Source: Steroidobacteraceae bacterium | GTDB lineage: Bacteria; Pseudomonadota; Gammaproteobacteria; Steroidobacterales; Steroidobacteraceae | NCBI GenBank assembly: GCA_041395505.1 | Contig: JAWLAG010000001.1 | Span: forward strand, 434,001-498,000 | Length of the DNA: 64,000 nucleotides | Direction of reading: 5' to 3' | Part shown: positions 42,753 through 51,151 of the stretch, piece by piece | How the letters are laid out: the number at the start of each line of letters is the position of its first letter | Numbering within the stretch: position 1 is the first letter of the stretch | Made by a program: the position numbers and the translations under genes | The notes under the pieces: model-generated | Seen by the model: the letters and a program-made list of their open reading frames with translations, nothing else | Databases searched by the model: none | Told to the model about the DNA's origin: nothing

Positions 42753-44882
42753 TCAGGGTTCGATGACGGCGGGATTGGAAATGGGCAGCGATTGGCCGTT
42801 CGATGCCGCAAACACCACTGTTTCGGTCTGCATTTCGATGGTGGTAGCGAGACTCGCGGTGGGATCGAGTATCGAGCCATGATCGCCGGCCGTGAAATTC
42901 ACATAGGCACGGTGACCGCCGGCGCTCGGATTCGCGCCCGGTGTCGCGAGCTTGGTCAGGCCACCGGCGGCGATCAGGCGTTGCGTCGCACTGTTCGGGA
43001 CCACCTGGTCTGGCAGCGAGGTCGTGCCGTTGCCGACGACCTGCATCAGGTGGACAGGTTTGCCGCTCGCCGCCCGCGCGATGTAGTTGAGCGGATCACC
43101 GGCATCGACCACGGTCTGCGTGTCCCTGAAGAACTGGGCATAGAGCGTGGTGCCGGGCACGAGTCCGAGGTTGGCGAGGCCCGCGTTGATGGCTGGGCCG
43201 AATGTCACCGAATCGCGCAACAGCTCGGCGACACCGCCACCCGGCATGGCGAGCGATGCGGTGCGAATCTCGGGCGTGACGGCGGCGGCGGCCGTGCCGA
43301 CGATCGCACCGAGCGAGTGGCCAACGAAGTGGATGCGGTTGGGATCGATATCGCCGCCGGCCGTGGCGTCGAGATTGAGCAGCGGGAGCGAGCGCGCCAC
43401 GGTGATGAGATCGGCGCTCGATTCGCGCAGGTTGTCACGGCTGGTCGCGAGGCTCGTCAGGTTGATGTAATGCGTGCCTGAGCTGTCGCGTGTGCCATCC
43501 GCGCCCGGCGCGCCGGTTGCATTGTTGATGAGATCGAGATCGAAAGTGCGCTCGAAGGAGTTGGCGCCGGTCGGCAGCGTGTTACCTGCATAGAGCGGGT
43601 TCGCCGGCACGGCGTACAGCGGGTTGGTCGGGTCCGTGATGCCATGCAGGGGTTGGTCGATGGCGACCACGACAAAGCCCGCGTCTGCGAATGCGTCGGC
43701 GATCGCAAGCGCATCGGTGCGGTTGCGGGTGATGCCGTGCTGGAAGATGACGACAGGGTAGCCATTCGGCGGTTTGACGCCACCCGATGCCGAATTGCCA
43801 TTCGGTACGGTGACGAGCACGGGTATCGGCAAGGTCTCCGTTGCGACGGGTTGCGGATTGAAGCGCGTGATCTCGCGACTCGTCGGATCGATGACTGACG
43901 GATTGCCCTGCCAACGACCCGAGAGCGGCGCGGCGCGATTGAGGTAATAGGGCATCTGCATGACGCCGGCGAAGATGTTCGCCTTGCCCGCGAGCAGTGG
44001 ATTGACGTTATTGGTGTTGAGCCCGGTCGGGCGTGCATCGATGGTCTGCGGGGTCGCGGTGAGCGCGAGCACGCTGAGCGCATCGGTGGTCGACTGGACG
44101 GTGAAGCTGAAGCTCACCACGACATTGGTTGGAGGAATCTGCGCAGCGCTGGCAATCTGCAAATGCCCGGCGACGAGCTGGCAGATGGCGACGAAGGTCG
44201 GGCTCGGCAGATTGCAGGCCGGGGTGGCAAGTGCCGCCTGGCGTATGGTCGCGTAGTCGGTGTCGGCGGTGGCGGCCGTGCCGGCGGTATTTTGAATCGC
44301 TGCCGTCAGCAGCACGATGTAAACGCTGCGGATATCGGAGCGACCGATGCCGCCGCTTGGTGCCAGGGGTTTCAACGGGCGAATCTCGATTCCGCTGCCG
44401 CCGGCGGCGGCATCCGTGACGACGCTGACGCTGTAGTCCACCCCCGGAATCAGTGGTGTCGGCGGGATCGACGGGCTCGCACCGCCGCTCGGATCGTCAT
44501 CGACCTCGACATGCACGACGACCACGGCGGCGGGCGTCAAGGACGCCGGATCGATGCTGCCATCGAAGTTCGCGCGAATGACTGCGTTGGTGGAATAACC
44601 GTCGAGCACATTGAGTGCCGCGGCATTCGGCGCGAATGGATTGGCGGGAATGTTGAGGGTGCCATCCGTCGACCCGGAGAAGTAGATGTCGTTTGGATAG
44701 GGCAGCAGTCCGGACAGCGGCTGGAAAAGCGCGCGGAATGCGGTGTTCGGTGTCGTGCCGCCACCCGGATTGTTGTTTCCGGACAGCGTATTGGTAGGCC
44801 CGATGTCCCCACCGGAACCCCCGCAGCCACCGACGATAAGCGCAGCGGACAAAGCCAGCGTGGCGCCGAACAGATTTTTCAT
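42753..44882 (-). CDS. Lipase-like alpha/beta hydrolase lipoprotein (virulence-factor lipase / VolA-like)
   Basis: 709 residues from the ATG at 44880-44882, which has AGGAG six bases upstream; the frame extends to 45251 only as an antisense shadow of rsmD. A lipoprotein signal with lipobox LIVGGC is followed by a Gly/Asn-rich linker, then a domain like the N-terminal domain of the Pla-1/cef and VolA surface lipases (PYPNDIYFSG, NIPANPFAPN). The hydrolase domain has VIFQHGITRNRTDALAIADAF, DQPLHG and the nucleophile elbow GHSLGA (Ser523). Probably an outer-membrane lysophospholipase or lipase. It is divergent from rsmD. Confidence 0.85.
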   Translation of the reverse strand: MKNLFGATLALSAALIVGGCGGSGGDIGPTNTLSGNNNPGGGTTPNTAFRALFQPLSGLLPYPNDIYFSGSTDGTLNIPANPFAPNAAALNVLDGYSTNAVIRANFDGSIDPASLTPAAVVVVHVEVDDDPSGGASPSIPPTPLIPGVDYSVSVVTDAAAGGSGIEIRPLKPLAPSGGIGRSDIRSVYIVLLTAAIQNTAGTAATADTDYATIRQAALATPACNLPSPTFVAICQLVAGHLQIASAAQIPPTNVVVSFSFTVQSTTDALSVLALTATPQTIDARPTGLNTNNVNPLLAGKANIFAGVMQMPYYLNRAAPLSGRWQGNPSVIDPTSREITRFNPQPVATETLPIPVLVTVPNGNSASGGVKPPNGYPVVIFQHGITRNRTDALAIADAFADAGFVVVAIDQPLHGITDPTNPLYAVPANPLYAGNTLPTGANSFERTFDLDLINNATGAPGADGTRDSSGTHYINLTSLATSRDNLRESSADLITVARSLPLLNLDATAGGDIDPNRIHFVGHSLGAIVGTAAAAVTPEIRTASLAMPGGGVAELLRDSVTFGPAINAGLANLGLVPGTTLYAQFFRDTQTVVDAGDPLNYIARAASGKPVHLMQVVGNGTTSLPDQVVPNSATQRLIAAGGLTKLATPGANPSAGGHRAYVNFTAGDHGSILDPTASLATTIEMQTETVVFAASNGQSLPISNPAVIEP

Positions 44883-44955
44883 CCCTAACTCCTCGCGAAT
44901 TGCGGTATCGGCGGCAAATGTCAGCCAAAACTGGCGGCCGCGCTTGTAGTAATAG

Positions 44956-45621
44956 GTGGCTAGGGTACGCTTCGGCGAGGACGAGTGGCAAGCAACAGAC
45001 CGATTGGCAACGAAGCGGCGCAAAACCCGCCTGGGACAGGGTCGAAAAGGGTCCGGGAGTGCGCCGGCCGGGCGCGGTGCCGTGCGCGTGATCGGCGGTT
45101 TGTTGCGTGGCCGCCGCATCGGGCTCGCACCGGAACCCGGCCTGCGGCCGACGCCCGACCGGGTCCGGGAGACACTGTTCAACTGGCTCACCCCCATGGT
45201 CCGCGGTGCGCTATGTCTTGACTTGTTCGCCGGCAGCGGCGCACTCGGCATCGAGGCGCTGTCGCGCGGCGCCCGCCAAGTGGTTTTCGTCGATCGAAGC
45301 CCCGCCTGCGCGGCGGCTTTGCGCGGCGAGATCGAGCGGCTCGCACTTTCGGCTGAAGTCTGGCAGATGAGCGCCGAGTCCTATCTGGCCGCGCCCGGCG
45401 GTCCGTTCGATATCGTCTTTCTGGATCCGCCATTCGATACGCCCGACTACGCCGCCCTGCTGGACCTCGTTGCGAGCGCGAACTGCCTGGCGCCTGCCGC
45501 GGCGATCTATCTGGAACTGGCGGCGCGCAATGCACTTCCGGTCCTGCCACCACTCTGGCGTGTGCATCGCAGCGGACGCGCCGGCGATGTCGGTTATCAT
45601 CTGCTGTTGCGGGAGAGCTAG
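44956..45621 (+). CDS. rsmD: 16S rRNA (guanine(966)-N(2))-methyltransferase
   Basis: Methylates G966 of 16S rRNA using S-adenosylmethionine. Conserved RsmD blocks: VRVIGGLLRGRRIGLAP, GLRPTPDRVRETLFNWL, the SAM-binding DLFAGSGALGIEALSRGA and the catalytic motif IVFLDPPFDTPDY. The longest frame (221 residues, GTG 44956) has about 40 basic residues before the first conserved block; TTG or GTG codons inside this leader are possible starts, so the 5' end is uncertain. The gene lies beside ftsY as in many gammaproteobacteria. coaD follows after 6 bp. Confidence 0.93.
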   Translation: MARVRFGEDEWQATDRLATKRRKTRLGQGRKGSGSAPAGRGAVRVIGGLLRGRRIGLAPEPGLRPTPDRVRETLFNWLTPMVRGALCLDLFAGSGALGIEALSRGARQVVFVDRSPACAAALRGEIERLALSAEVWQMSAESYLAAPGGPFDIVFLDPPFDTPDYAALLDLVASANCLAPAAAIYLELAARNALPVLPPLWRVHRSGRAGDVGYHLLLRES

Positions 45622-45627
45622 AGAACA

Positions 45628-46128
45628 ATGATGAAACGAGCCGCCGTCTACCCGGGGACCTTCGACCCGATCACCAATGGTCACCATGACCTGGTGCGCA
45701 GGGCCGCAGGCATGTTCGATCACGTGGTCGTCGCGATCGCCGCCAACCCGAACAAGACGCCGTTGTTCTCGCTCGAGCAGCGCGTGGATCTCGCGCGCCG
45801 GGTGCTGGCCGACGTGCAGAACGTCGAAGTCTGCGGCTATGAAGGATTGACCGTCGATTTCGCGCGTTCGCGCGGGGTCAGGTTCATCGTGCGTGGCCTG
45901 CGCGCGGTGTCGGATTTCGAATTCGAGTTCCAGCTCGCCAACATGAGCCGCCACCTGTCGCGCGACGTCGAAACCGTATTCATGACGCCGCAGGAGCAGT
46001 TCACCTTCATCTCCTCGACGCTGGTGCGCGAGATTGCACTCCTCGGCGGCCAGGTCGCGGAATTCGTCCACCCGCTGGTGGCGACAGCGCTTGCCGACAA
46101 GGCGGCAGAGTTGGGCAGGAAGCGATGA
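45628..46128 (+). CDS. coaD: Phosphopantetheine adenylyltransferase
   Basis: 166 residues (ATG at 45628; the adjacent ATG at 45631 is equally possible). Catalyses the penultimate step of coenzyme A synthesis, making dephospho-CoA from 4'-phosphopantetheine and ATP. Nucleotidyltransferase motifs: YPGTFDPITNGHHDLVRRA with the T/HxGH site, VRFIVRGLRAVSDFEFEFQ, and FISSTLVREIALLGG. Overlaps ggt by 4 bp (ATGA at 46125), giving an rsmD-coaD-ggt operon. Confidence 0.98.
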   Translation: MMKRAAVYPGTFDPITNGHHDLVRRAAGMFDHVVVAIAANPNKTPLFSLEQRVDLARRVLADVQNVEVCGYEGLTVDFARSRGVRFIVRGLRAVSDFEFEFQLANMSRHLSRDVETVFMTPQEQFTFISSTLVREIALLGGQVAEFVHPLVATALADKAAELGRKR

Positions 46129-47837
46129 ATCGTCTCGCCACCCGCAGGCCGGGTCTGGCCGCCGGCGCCGTCGCGCTGCTCGTCGCTGCCATGGTGCTCG
46201 GCGCGCGGCCGCTGCCCGCGATCGCGTCGCCGCCGCCCCGGCAGGCGGCGATCGCGAGCGCACACCCGGAGGCGACCGCGGCAGGCGAGGAAATCCTCAA
46301 TCGCGGCGGCAACGCATTCGATGCGGCGATCGCCGTCGCCGCCGCGTTGGCGGTGGTCGAACCCTCGGGTTCGGGTCTTGGCGGCGGCGGGTTCCTGCTG
46401 CTGCACCGTGCGAGCGACGATTTCGACGTGATGATCGACGCGCGTGAAAAGGCGCCGGCCGCTGCGACGCGTGACATGTTCCTCGATGCCGATGGCGTGC
46501 CGGTACCCGGTCTTTCCAAGAATTCCGCGCTCGCCGCAGGTATTCCGGGCGAACCCGCGGCACTTGCGCATCTTGCGAAGCACTACGGGCGTTTGCCGCT
46601 TGCAGCCACCCTTGCGCCGGCGATCCGGCTCGCCAGGCAAGGCTTCGCCATGTACCCGCGGCTGCGCGGCGGCATTGCCATCAAACGCGATGTGTTGCTG
46701 CGCTCGCGCGAGTTGAGCCGCAACTTCCTCGACCGCGGTGCCGTGCCCGCCAACGGCTTCATCGTGCGCCAGCCGCAGCTCGCGGCCACGCTCGAGCGGC
46801 TCGCAGCGCGCGGCATGGATGATTTCTATCGCGGTGCACTGAGCCGCGAACTGATCACCAAGGTACGGCGCATGGGCGGCATCTGGTCGGCGGAAGATCT
46901 CGCCGGCTATCAGGTCGTCGAACGCGAGCCCGTGGTTGGCAACTATCGCGGCGCTCGCGTCGTTGCGGCTTCGCTCCCGTCCTCGGGCGGCATCGTGCTG
47001 ATCGACGCGCTCAACATACTCTCGGGCTACGACCTGGGCGCGCTCGATGGCGCATCGCGCAAACATCTGATTCTCGAAGCCGAGCGGCGCGCGCATCGTG
47101 ACCGCGCGGTATACCTCGGCGACCCGGACTTCGTCGACGTGCCAGTCGCCCAGTTGATCCATCCCTACTACGCCGCCGGTCAGCGCAGTTCCATCCGCCT
47201 CGACCGCGCGCTGCCCTCCAGCGCATTGCCGGGTGTGGCGGAGGCCGGCGAAGCGGGCACGCAGACCACGCATTTCTCGATACTCGACAAAGAGGGCAAT
47301 CGCGCGGCGGTTACGATTACGTTGAATTTCTGGTTCGGCTCCGGACTGGTGGTTCCCGGTACGGGGATTCTCCTCAATAATGAGATGGACGATTTTTCCA
47401 TCAAGCCCGGCGTACCGAACGGCTTCGATCTGGTCGGCGGTGACGCCAATGCCATCGCACCGGGCAAGCGCATGCTCTCCTCCTCGACCCCGGCATTCGT
47501 CGAATCCAGGCAGGGGCTCATGATCCTCGGCTCGCCTGGCGGCAGCTTCATTCCCGGCATGGTCTTGAATGCAACGCTCGATTTCCTCGATGGCCGAAGC
47601 GCCGAGCAAATCGTAGCCGCGCCGCGCATCCACCATCAGTATCTGCCAGACCGCGTGCTCTACGAACAGGGCGCGCTGTCCGATGCGGAAATCGCCGCGC
47701 TCACCGACCGCGGCCACAAGCTCGAGCCGTCCTCGCGGCGCTGGGGCAATCTGCAGGTCATTACCCAGAATTTTGCGAACGGAGAAGTCCAGGCGGCCGC
47801 CGATCCACGCGGCGATGGTGCCGGACACGTCTATTGA
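46125..47837 (+). CDS. ggt: Gamma-glutamyltransferase
   Basis: 570-residue precursor with a Sec signal (about 1-35). Cleaves the gamma-glutamyl bond of glutathione or transfers it to acceptors in the periplasm. It is autoprocessed before the catalytic Thr381 (GTQTTHFSI), which becomes the N-terminus of the small subunit. Other family motifs: GGNAFDAAIAVAAALAVVEP, GSGLGGGGFLL, PSSGGI and the small-subunit LNNEMDDFSIKPG and GSPGGSFIPG. The fourth gene (TIGR03067-like) starts within its stop codon (TTGA). Confidence 0.96.
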   Translation: MNRLATRRPGLAAGAVALLVAAMVLGARPLPAIASPPPRQAAIASAHPEATAAGEEILNRGGNAFDAAIAVAAALAVVEPSGSGLGGGGFLLLHRASDDFDVMIDAREKAPAAATRDMFLDADGVPVPGLSKNSALAAGIPGEPAALAHLAKHYGRLPLAATLAPAIRLARQGFAMYPRLRGGIAIKRDVLLRSRELSRNFLDRGAVPANGFIVRQPQLAATLERLAARGMDDFYRGALSRELITKVRRMGGIWSAEDLAGYQVVEREPVVGNYRGARVVAASLPSSGGIVLIDALNILSGYDLGALDGASRKHLILEAERRAHRDRAVYLGDPDFVDVPVAQLIHPYYAAGQRSSIRLDRALPSSALPGVAEAGEAGTQTTHFSILDKEGNRAAVTITLNFWFGSGLVVPGTGILLNNEMDDFSIKPGVPNGFDLVGGDANAIAPGKRMLSSSTPAFVESRQGLMILGSPGGSFIPGMVLNATLDFLDGRSAEQIVAAPRIHHQYLPDRVLYEQGALSDAEIAALTDRGHKLEPSSRRWGNLQVITQNFANGEVQAAADPRGDGAGHVY

Positions 47838-48205
47838 TCCCGGACGGTGAGTGGCGGCCGATTGCCGCTTACGTCGACGGCCAGGTGCTACCGGTACACG
47901 AACTGCGCGTCGCAGAGCTGTCGATGCACGATGGCCGCTACCAGATCCTCGATGGCAGCCGCAGTCTCCTCGACGAAGGTTGTTACGACCTTGGCGATGA
48001 CGCGAAACTGCGGCCGATCGACTTGCGCATCGACAAGGGGCCGCACGCGGGCCGGCGCCTGCGAGGCATTTTCGCCTGCGAGCAGGATTTGCTCACGATC
48101 TGCTATGACCTCGACGGCGGCGAACGTCCGACAAGCTTCGAGCCCCGCGAGGAACTCCTGCTGTTGCAGATCACTTACGCGCGCGTGCTGCGCGGCGTGC
48201 ACTGA
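47834..48205 (+). CDS. TIGR03067-domain protein
   Basis: 123 residues, starting at a TTG that overlaps the ggt stop (TTGA, 47834-47837). The sequence follows the TIGR03067 pattern: DGEWRPIAAYVDGQVLP, ELSMHDGRYQI, an IDLRIDKGPHAGRR core, and LLTICYDLDGGERPTSFE. That small beta-rich domain is known mainly from planctomycete proteins, often as large paralogous sets, and its function is unknown. No signal peptide is seen. The 3' end overlaps the convergent glycosylase gene by 35 bp. Confidence 0.7.
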   Translation: MIPDGEWRPIAAYVDGQVLPVHELRVAELSMHDGRYQILDGSRSLLDEGCYDLGDDAKLRPIDLRIDKGPHAGRRLRGIFACEQDLLTICYDLDGGERPTSFEPREELLLLQITYARVLRGVH

Positions 48206-48917
48206 CGGAAGATTTCCTGCCAGGCACTTTGCGCGGGCGCTTTGCCGGTTGCTGCTGCACGCGCACCCGCAGGGCCGGAGCCGGCAGCCGGTTCTCGCGC
48301 GCAAGTTCGACCGCACGCCACAGGTACCACGCCGCATAGGAGCGATAGGGCTGCCAACGCCTGCCGTACTGCGCAAGCGCCTTGGGTCGCGGCAGCCGGC
48401 GCAAACCATAGGCGAGTCGAAAACCCGCGCAGACGCCGTAGTCGAGCACCGGCAACACATCGGGGCGCCCGAGATGAAAGATCAGGAGCATCTGCGCCGT
48501 CCATGGGCCGATGCCGCGCACGCGGCTGAGCGAGACGATGATGCCATCGTCGCTTTCGTCATCGATGGCGTCGTCATCCGGCAGTGTGCCGGCAAGGCTG
48601 TGGGCCGCGAGGTCCTTGAGCGCCAGGGTCTTGGCGCGCGAGAAACCCACCTTGCGCAGTTCTCCATCGCGCAACGCGAGTATCCGCTCAGGTGTCGCCT
48701 GCGCATCGCAACGTTCGTCGAGCCGCTCGAGAATCCGCTTGGCCACGAGGCCGGTCAACTGCTGGTGTGCGATGGCGTGCACCAGGTATCCAAACAGGCC
48801 GCGACTGCGATCGGCGCGAAGCTCCCAGGGCCCGACGGCGTCGATCAGCTGCGCCATCACAGGATCGCTGGCAGCAAGCGCCGACAGCGGGGCACTCGCG
48901 GAGGTCAGTGCTGGCAT
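48171..48917 (-). CDS. DNA-3-methyladenine glycosylase family protein (AlkA-like HhH-GPD)
   Basis: 248 residues from the ATG at 48915-48917, inside the 3' end of mutM (13-bp overlap). Helix-hairpin-helix plus GPD region VRGIGPWTAQMLLIFHLG, followed by PVLDYGV with the catalytic Asp. The segment HQQLTGLVAKRILERL is the conserved AlkA/Mag N-terminal helix. Excises alkylated bases in base-excision repair. The last about 25 residues are Arg/Lys-rich and may aid DNA binding. Coupled to mutM, so two glycosylases are co-expressed. Confidence 0.92.
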   Translation of the reverse strand: MPALTSASAPLSALAASDPVMAQLIDAVGPWELRADRSRGLFGYLVHAIAHQQLTGLVAKRILERLDERCDAQATPERILALRDGELRKVGFSRAKTLALKDLAAHSLAGTLPDDDAIDDESDDGIIVSLSRVRGIGPWTAQMLLIFHLGRPDVLPVLDYGVCAGFRLAYGLRRLPRPKALAQYGRRWQPYRSYAAWYLWRAVELARENRLPAPALRVRVQQQPAKRPRKVPGRKSSVSARRAARARK

Positions 48918-49720
48918 GACGGGCAGTAATAGCTCGAGCGTTGTTGCTGGACGAGGTGCTTGATCGGCGTGGCGCAATTGCGGCACGGCTGGCCTGCGCG
49001 CTCATAGACATAAAGGCGCTGGCGGAAATAGCCTGGTTCGCCGTCGACGCGGACGTAGTCGCGAAGTGTCGTGCCGCCGGCACGCAATGCGAGACCGAGC
49101 ACCTGACGGACTGCGCGCACGAGCTTCGTCACTTCGGCGCGGCGCAAAGAGCGCGCTGCGCGGCGCGGGCGTATGCCGGCCCGGAAGAGCGCCTCGTTGG
49201 CATAGATGTTGCCGACACCAACCACGAGATGGCTCATCATCAGAAGCTGCTTGATGGCGACGCGTCGTCCGCGTGTCACGCGCCAAAGATAATCCGCCGT
49301 AAACTGTTCGCTGAGCGGCTCGGGCGCGAGATTGCGCAACAGCGGATGCAGATCGGGCGCGGCGTCGGTCAGATGCAGGCTGCCGAAGCGGCGCGGGTCG
49401 TTGAACCGGATGCAGTCCCCGGAATCGAGCACCAGGTCGAAGTGGTCGTGCTTGCTCCTTTCGGCGCCCGCGCGCAACACCCGCAGGCTCCCCGACATGC
49501 CGAGATGCACGAGCAAGGTGCCGGCTTCGAGATGAAGCAGCAGGTATTTGGCGCGCCTTGCGACATCCTTGACCCGGCTGCCGCGCACGCGCTCCGGCAA
49601 ATCGTCCGCGACCCGCCAGCGCAGTCGTGACTCGTAGAGATCAAGTCGCAGCACGCGTCGACCCCGCAAATACGGTTCGATGCCGCGGCGCGTGGTTTCG
49701 ACTTCTGGCAGCTCGGGCAT
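48905..49720 (-). CDS. mutM: Formamidopyrimidine-DNA glycosylase
   Basis: 271 residues starting at ATG 49718-49720 so that the mature N-terminus is Pro (PELPEVETTRRG), the catalytic nucleophile. Removes 8-oxoguanine and formamidopyrimidines and nicks the abasic site. Also visible are the void-filling and binding segment HLGMSGSLRV, the H2TH motif HLVVGVGNIYANEALF, and the C-terminal zinc finger CRNCATPIKHLVQQQ...CPSC. The longer frame to 49753 would add residues before the catalytic Pro and is excluded on mechanism. Confidence 0.98.
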   Translation of the reverse strand: MPELPEVETTRRGIEPYLRGRRVLRLDLYESRLRWRVADDLPERVRGSRVKDVARRAKYLLLHLEAGTLLVHLGMSGSLRVLRAGAERSKHDHFDLVLDSGDCIRFNDPRRFGSLHLTDAAPDLHPLLRNLAPEPLSEQFTADYLWRVTRGRRVAIKQLLMMSHLVVGVGNIYANEALFRAGIRPRRAARSLRRAEVTKLVRAVRQVLGLALRAGGTTLRDYVRVDGEPGYFRQRLYVYERAGQPCRNCATPIKHLVQQQRSSYYCPSCQH

Positions 49721-49751
49721 GGCGGCCATCATAGCCTGCGTCGCCGGGCAC

Positions 49752-49774
49752 AAAAAAACCCGCCGGTGGCGGGT
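49752..49774 (-). terminator. Intrinsic terminator after rpmG
   Basis: Minus strand ACCCGCC / GGCGGGT seven-base stem with a three-base loop followed by seven T residues. It lies 30 bp downstream of the rpmG stop and 32 bp upstream of the mutM start, separating the ribosomal-protein transcript from mutM. Confidence 0.9.
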
Positions 49775-49803
49775 CTTTCGAGGCCGCTGGGCTCTCGCCC
49801 GGC

Positions 49804-49959
49804 CTACTTGATCTTGGTTTCCTTGTACGCGACGTGCTTGCGCACGACCGGATCGTACTTGCGGATTTCCATTTTCTCCGGGTGCAGGCGCTTGTTCTTG
49901 GTGACGACGTAGAAGTGCCCGGTATTGGCCGAAGACAGCAGCTTGATTTTCTCGCGCAT
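49804..49959 (-). CDS. rpmG: 50S ribosomal protein L33
   Basis: 51 residues, read directly from the sequence: MREKIKLLSSANTGHFYVVT ... KMEIRKYDPVVRKHVAY ... TKIK. Full-length L33 of the zinc-free (cysteine-free) type. It is the second gene of the rpmB-rpmG pair and is followed by an intrinsic terminator. Confidence 0.97.
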   Translation of the reverse strand: MREKIKLLSSANTGHFYVVTKNKRLHPEKMEIRKYDPVVRKHVAYKETKIK

Positions 49960-49981
49960 GAGGTGTGACTCCCGGGCCGGC

Positions 49982-50218
49982 TCAGATCTTCATGCCGCGC
50001 TTGCGCAGTCCGGCGACAACCACATCGATGCCGTTCTTCTCTATGGTGCGCATGCCGCGCGAAGTCACGCGCAGGGTGACCCAGCGCTTCTCGTCGTCGA
50101 GCCAGAAACGCTGCTTGTGCAGGTTCGGCAGGAAACGCCGCCGCCGCTTGTTGTTGGCGTGCGAAACGCGGTTGCCAACTGCCGGACCAGTGCCGGTGAC
50201 ATCGCAGACCCGTGACAT
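49982..50218 (-). CDS. rpmB: 50S ribosomal protein L28
   Basis: 78 residues, the usual length, from ATG 50216-50218 (MSRVCDVTGTGPAVGNRVSH). The conserved SHANNKRRRRFLPNLH and the C-terminal VTSRGMRTIEKNGID are present. The single early cysteine does not form a zinc site, in keeping with the cysteine-free L33 partner. It lies 22 bp upstream of rpmG. Confidence 0.97.
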   Translation of the reverse strand: MSRVCDVTGTGPAVGNRVSHANNKRRRRFLPNLHKQRFWLDDEKRWVTLRVTSRGMRTIEKNGIDVVVAGLRKRGMKI

Positions 50219-50335
50219 GGGGATAGGCCCTGAAAAATGGGCCGCTTTTATACCAGCAGCTGGTGCCCAGGGCAAGTCGGCGGGGGCGGGCGACCGCACC
50301 CGGTCCAGGGCGGGGTCAGCGTCAGGGCAGGGCTT

Positions 50336-50953
50336 CTAAAGGAGGCCCCGCTCGGCAAACGACAGGGTGGCGCCATCGCCCACGATGATGTGATCGAGCA
50401 CCCTGACGTCGATCAATGCCAGGGCGTCGCTCAGGCGGCGGGTGATGAGCTCATCGGCGCGGCTCGCCTCGGCGACGCCCGACGGATGGTTGTGCGCGAG
50501 AATCACCGCCGCCGCATTATGCGCAAGGACCTCGCGGATCACCTCGCGCGGATGCACCGCCGCACCGTCGATGGTGCCGCGGAAGAGTTCGGCAAACGCG
50601 ATGACGCGGTGACGGTTGTCGAGGTACAGGCAGCAGAATGTCTCATAGGGTCGGTCGGCGAGCCGGGCACAGAGGAATTGCCGCGTTGCCTGCGGTCCGG
50701 TCATGGCGTTCTCGCGCTGCAGCGATTGCTCGAAACAGCGTCGTGCGAATTCGAGTGCGGCGAGCAGCAGACGCTGCTGTTTGCGGGACGGCGATCCGCC
50801 AGCGTATGGCGCATGCTGTGTCAGGTAGTGCACAAGCCCGCGCAGGCTCTGGTGGTGGCGAAGCAGTGCTCGGGCCTGACGCGATGCATGGGCCGAAGGG
50901 CCAGCGCCGCCGAGCAATGTCGCGAGCAATTCGACGTCGTCGGTTGATGCCAT
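50336..50953 (-). CDS. radC: RadC family JAB/MPN-domain protein
   Basis: 205 residues from ATG 50951-50953 (MASTDDVELLATLL). The JAMM-type metal motif is intact, HNHPSGVAEASRAD, preceded by the FRGTIDGAAVHPREVIREVL strand-helix. RadC proteins have no confirmed enzymatic role; a DNA-repair function is disputed. The usual N-terminal PREKLL segment is missing with this start. A longer frame exists (to 51049 and beyond) but has no ribosome-binding site and soon becomes antisense to coaBC. It is divergent from coaBC, as in other gammaproteobacteria. Confidence 0.88.
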   Translation of the reverse strand: MASTDDVELLATLLGGAGPSAHASRQARALLRHHQSLRGLVHYLTQHAPYAGGSPSRKQQRLLLAALEFARRCFEQSLQRENAMTGPQATRQFLCARLADRPYETFCCLYLDNRHRVIAFAELFRGTIDGAAVHPREVIREVLAHNAAAVILAHNHPSGVAEASRADELITRRLSDALALIDVRVLDHIIVGDGATLSFAERGLL

Positions 50954-51151
50954 GCTGGGGCTGTGCCGGTTGGCGGATGTGCCAACTGGGGTAGTCTCGA
51001 GGGTTGTCACCGCAGGAGTCTTGCCGCTGCCCGGCCCGCCGGCCACCATCCAAACGTGCGCAGATCGCAAAAAACAGGCTGGATTGCCGCCGTCGCTGCT
51101 TCGGGCTGATAATCTTGCCCTGGCATGCCGACGCGGCATGCGGGAAGCGCA

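Noticed and set aside
45837..47828. 663-codon minus-strand frame opposite coaD and ggt
   Set aside because: Antisense to two secure genes; no motifs.
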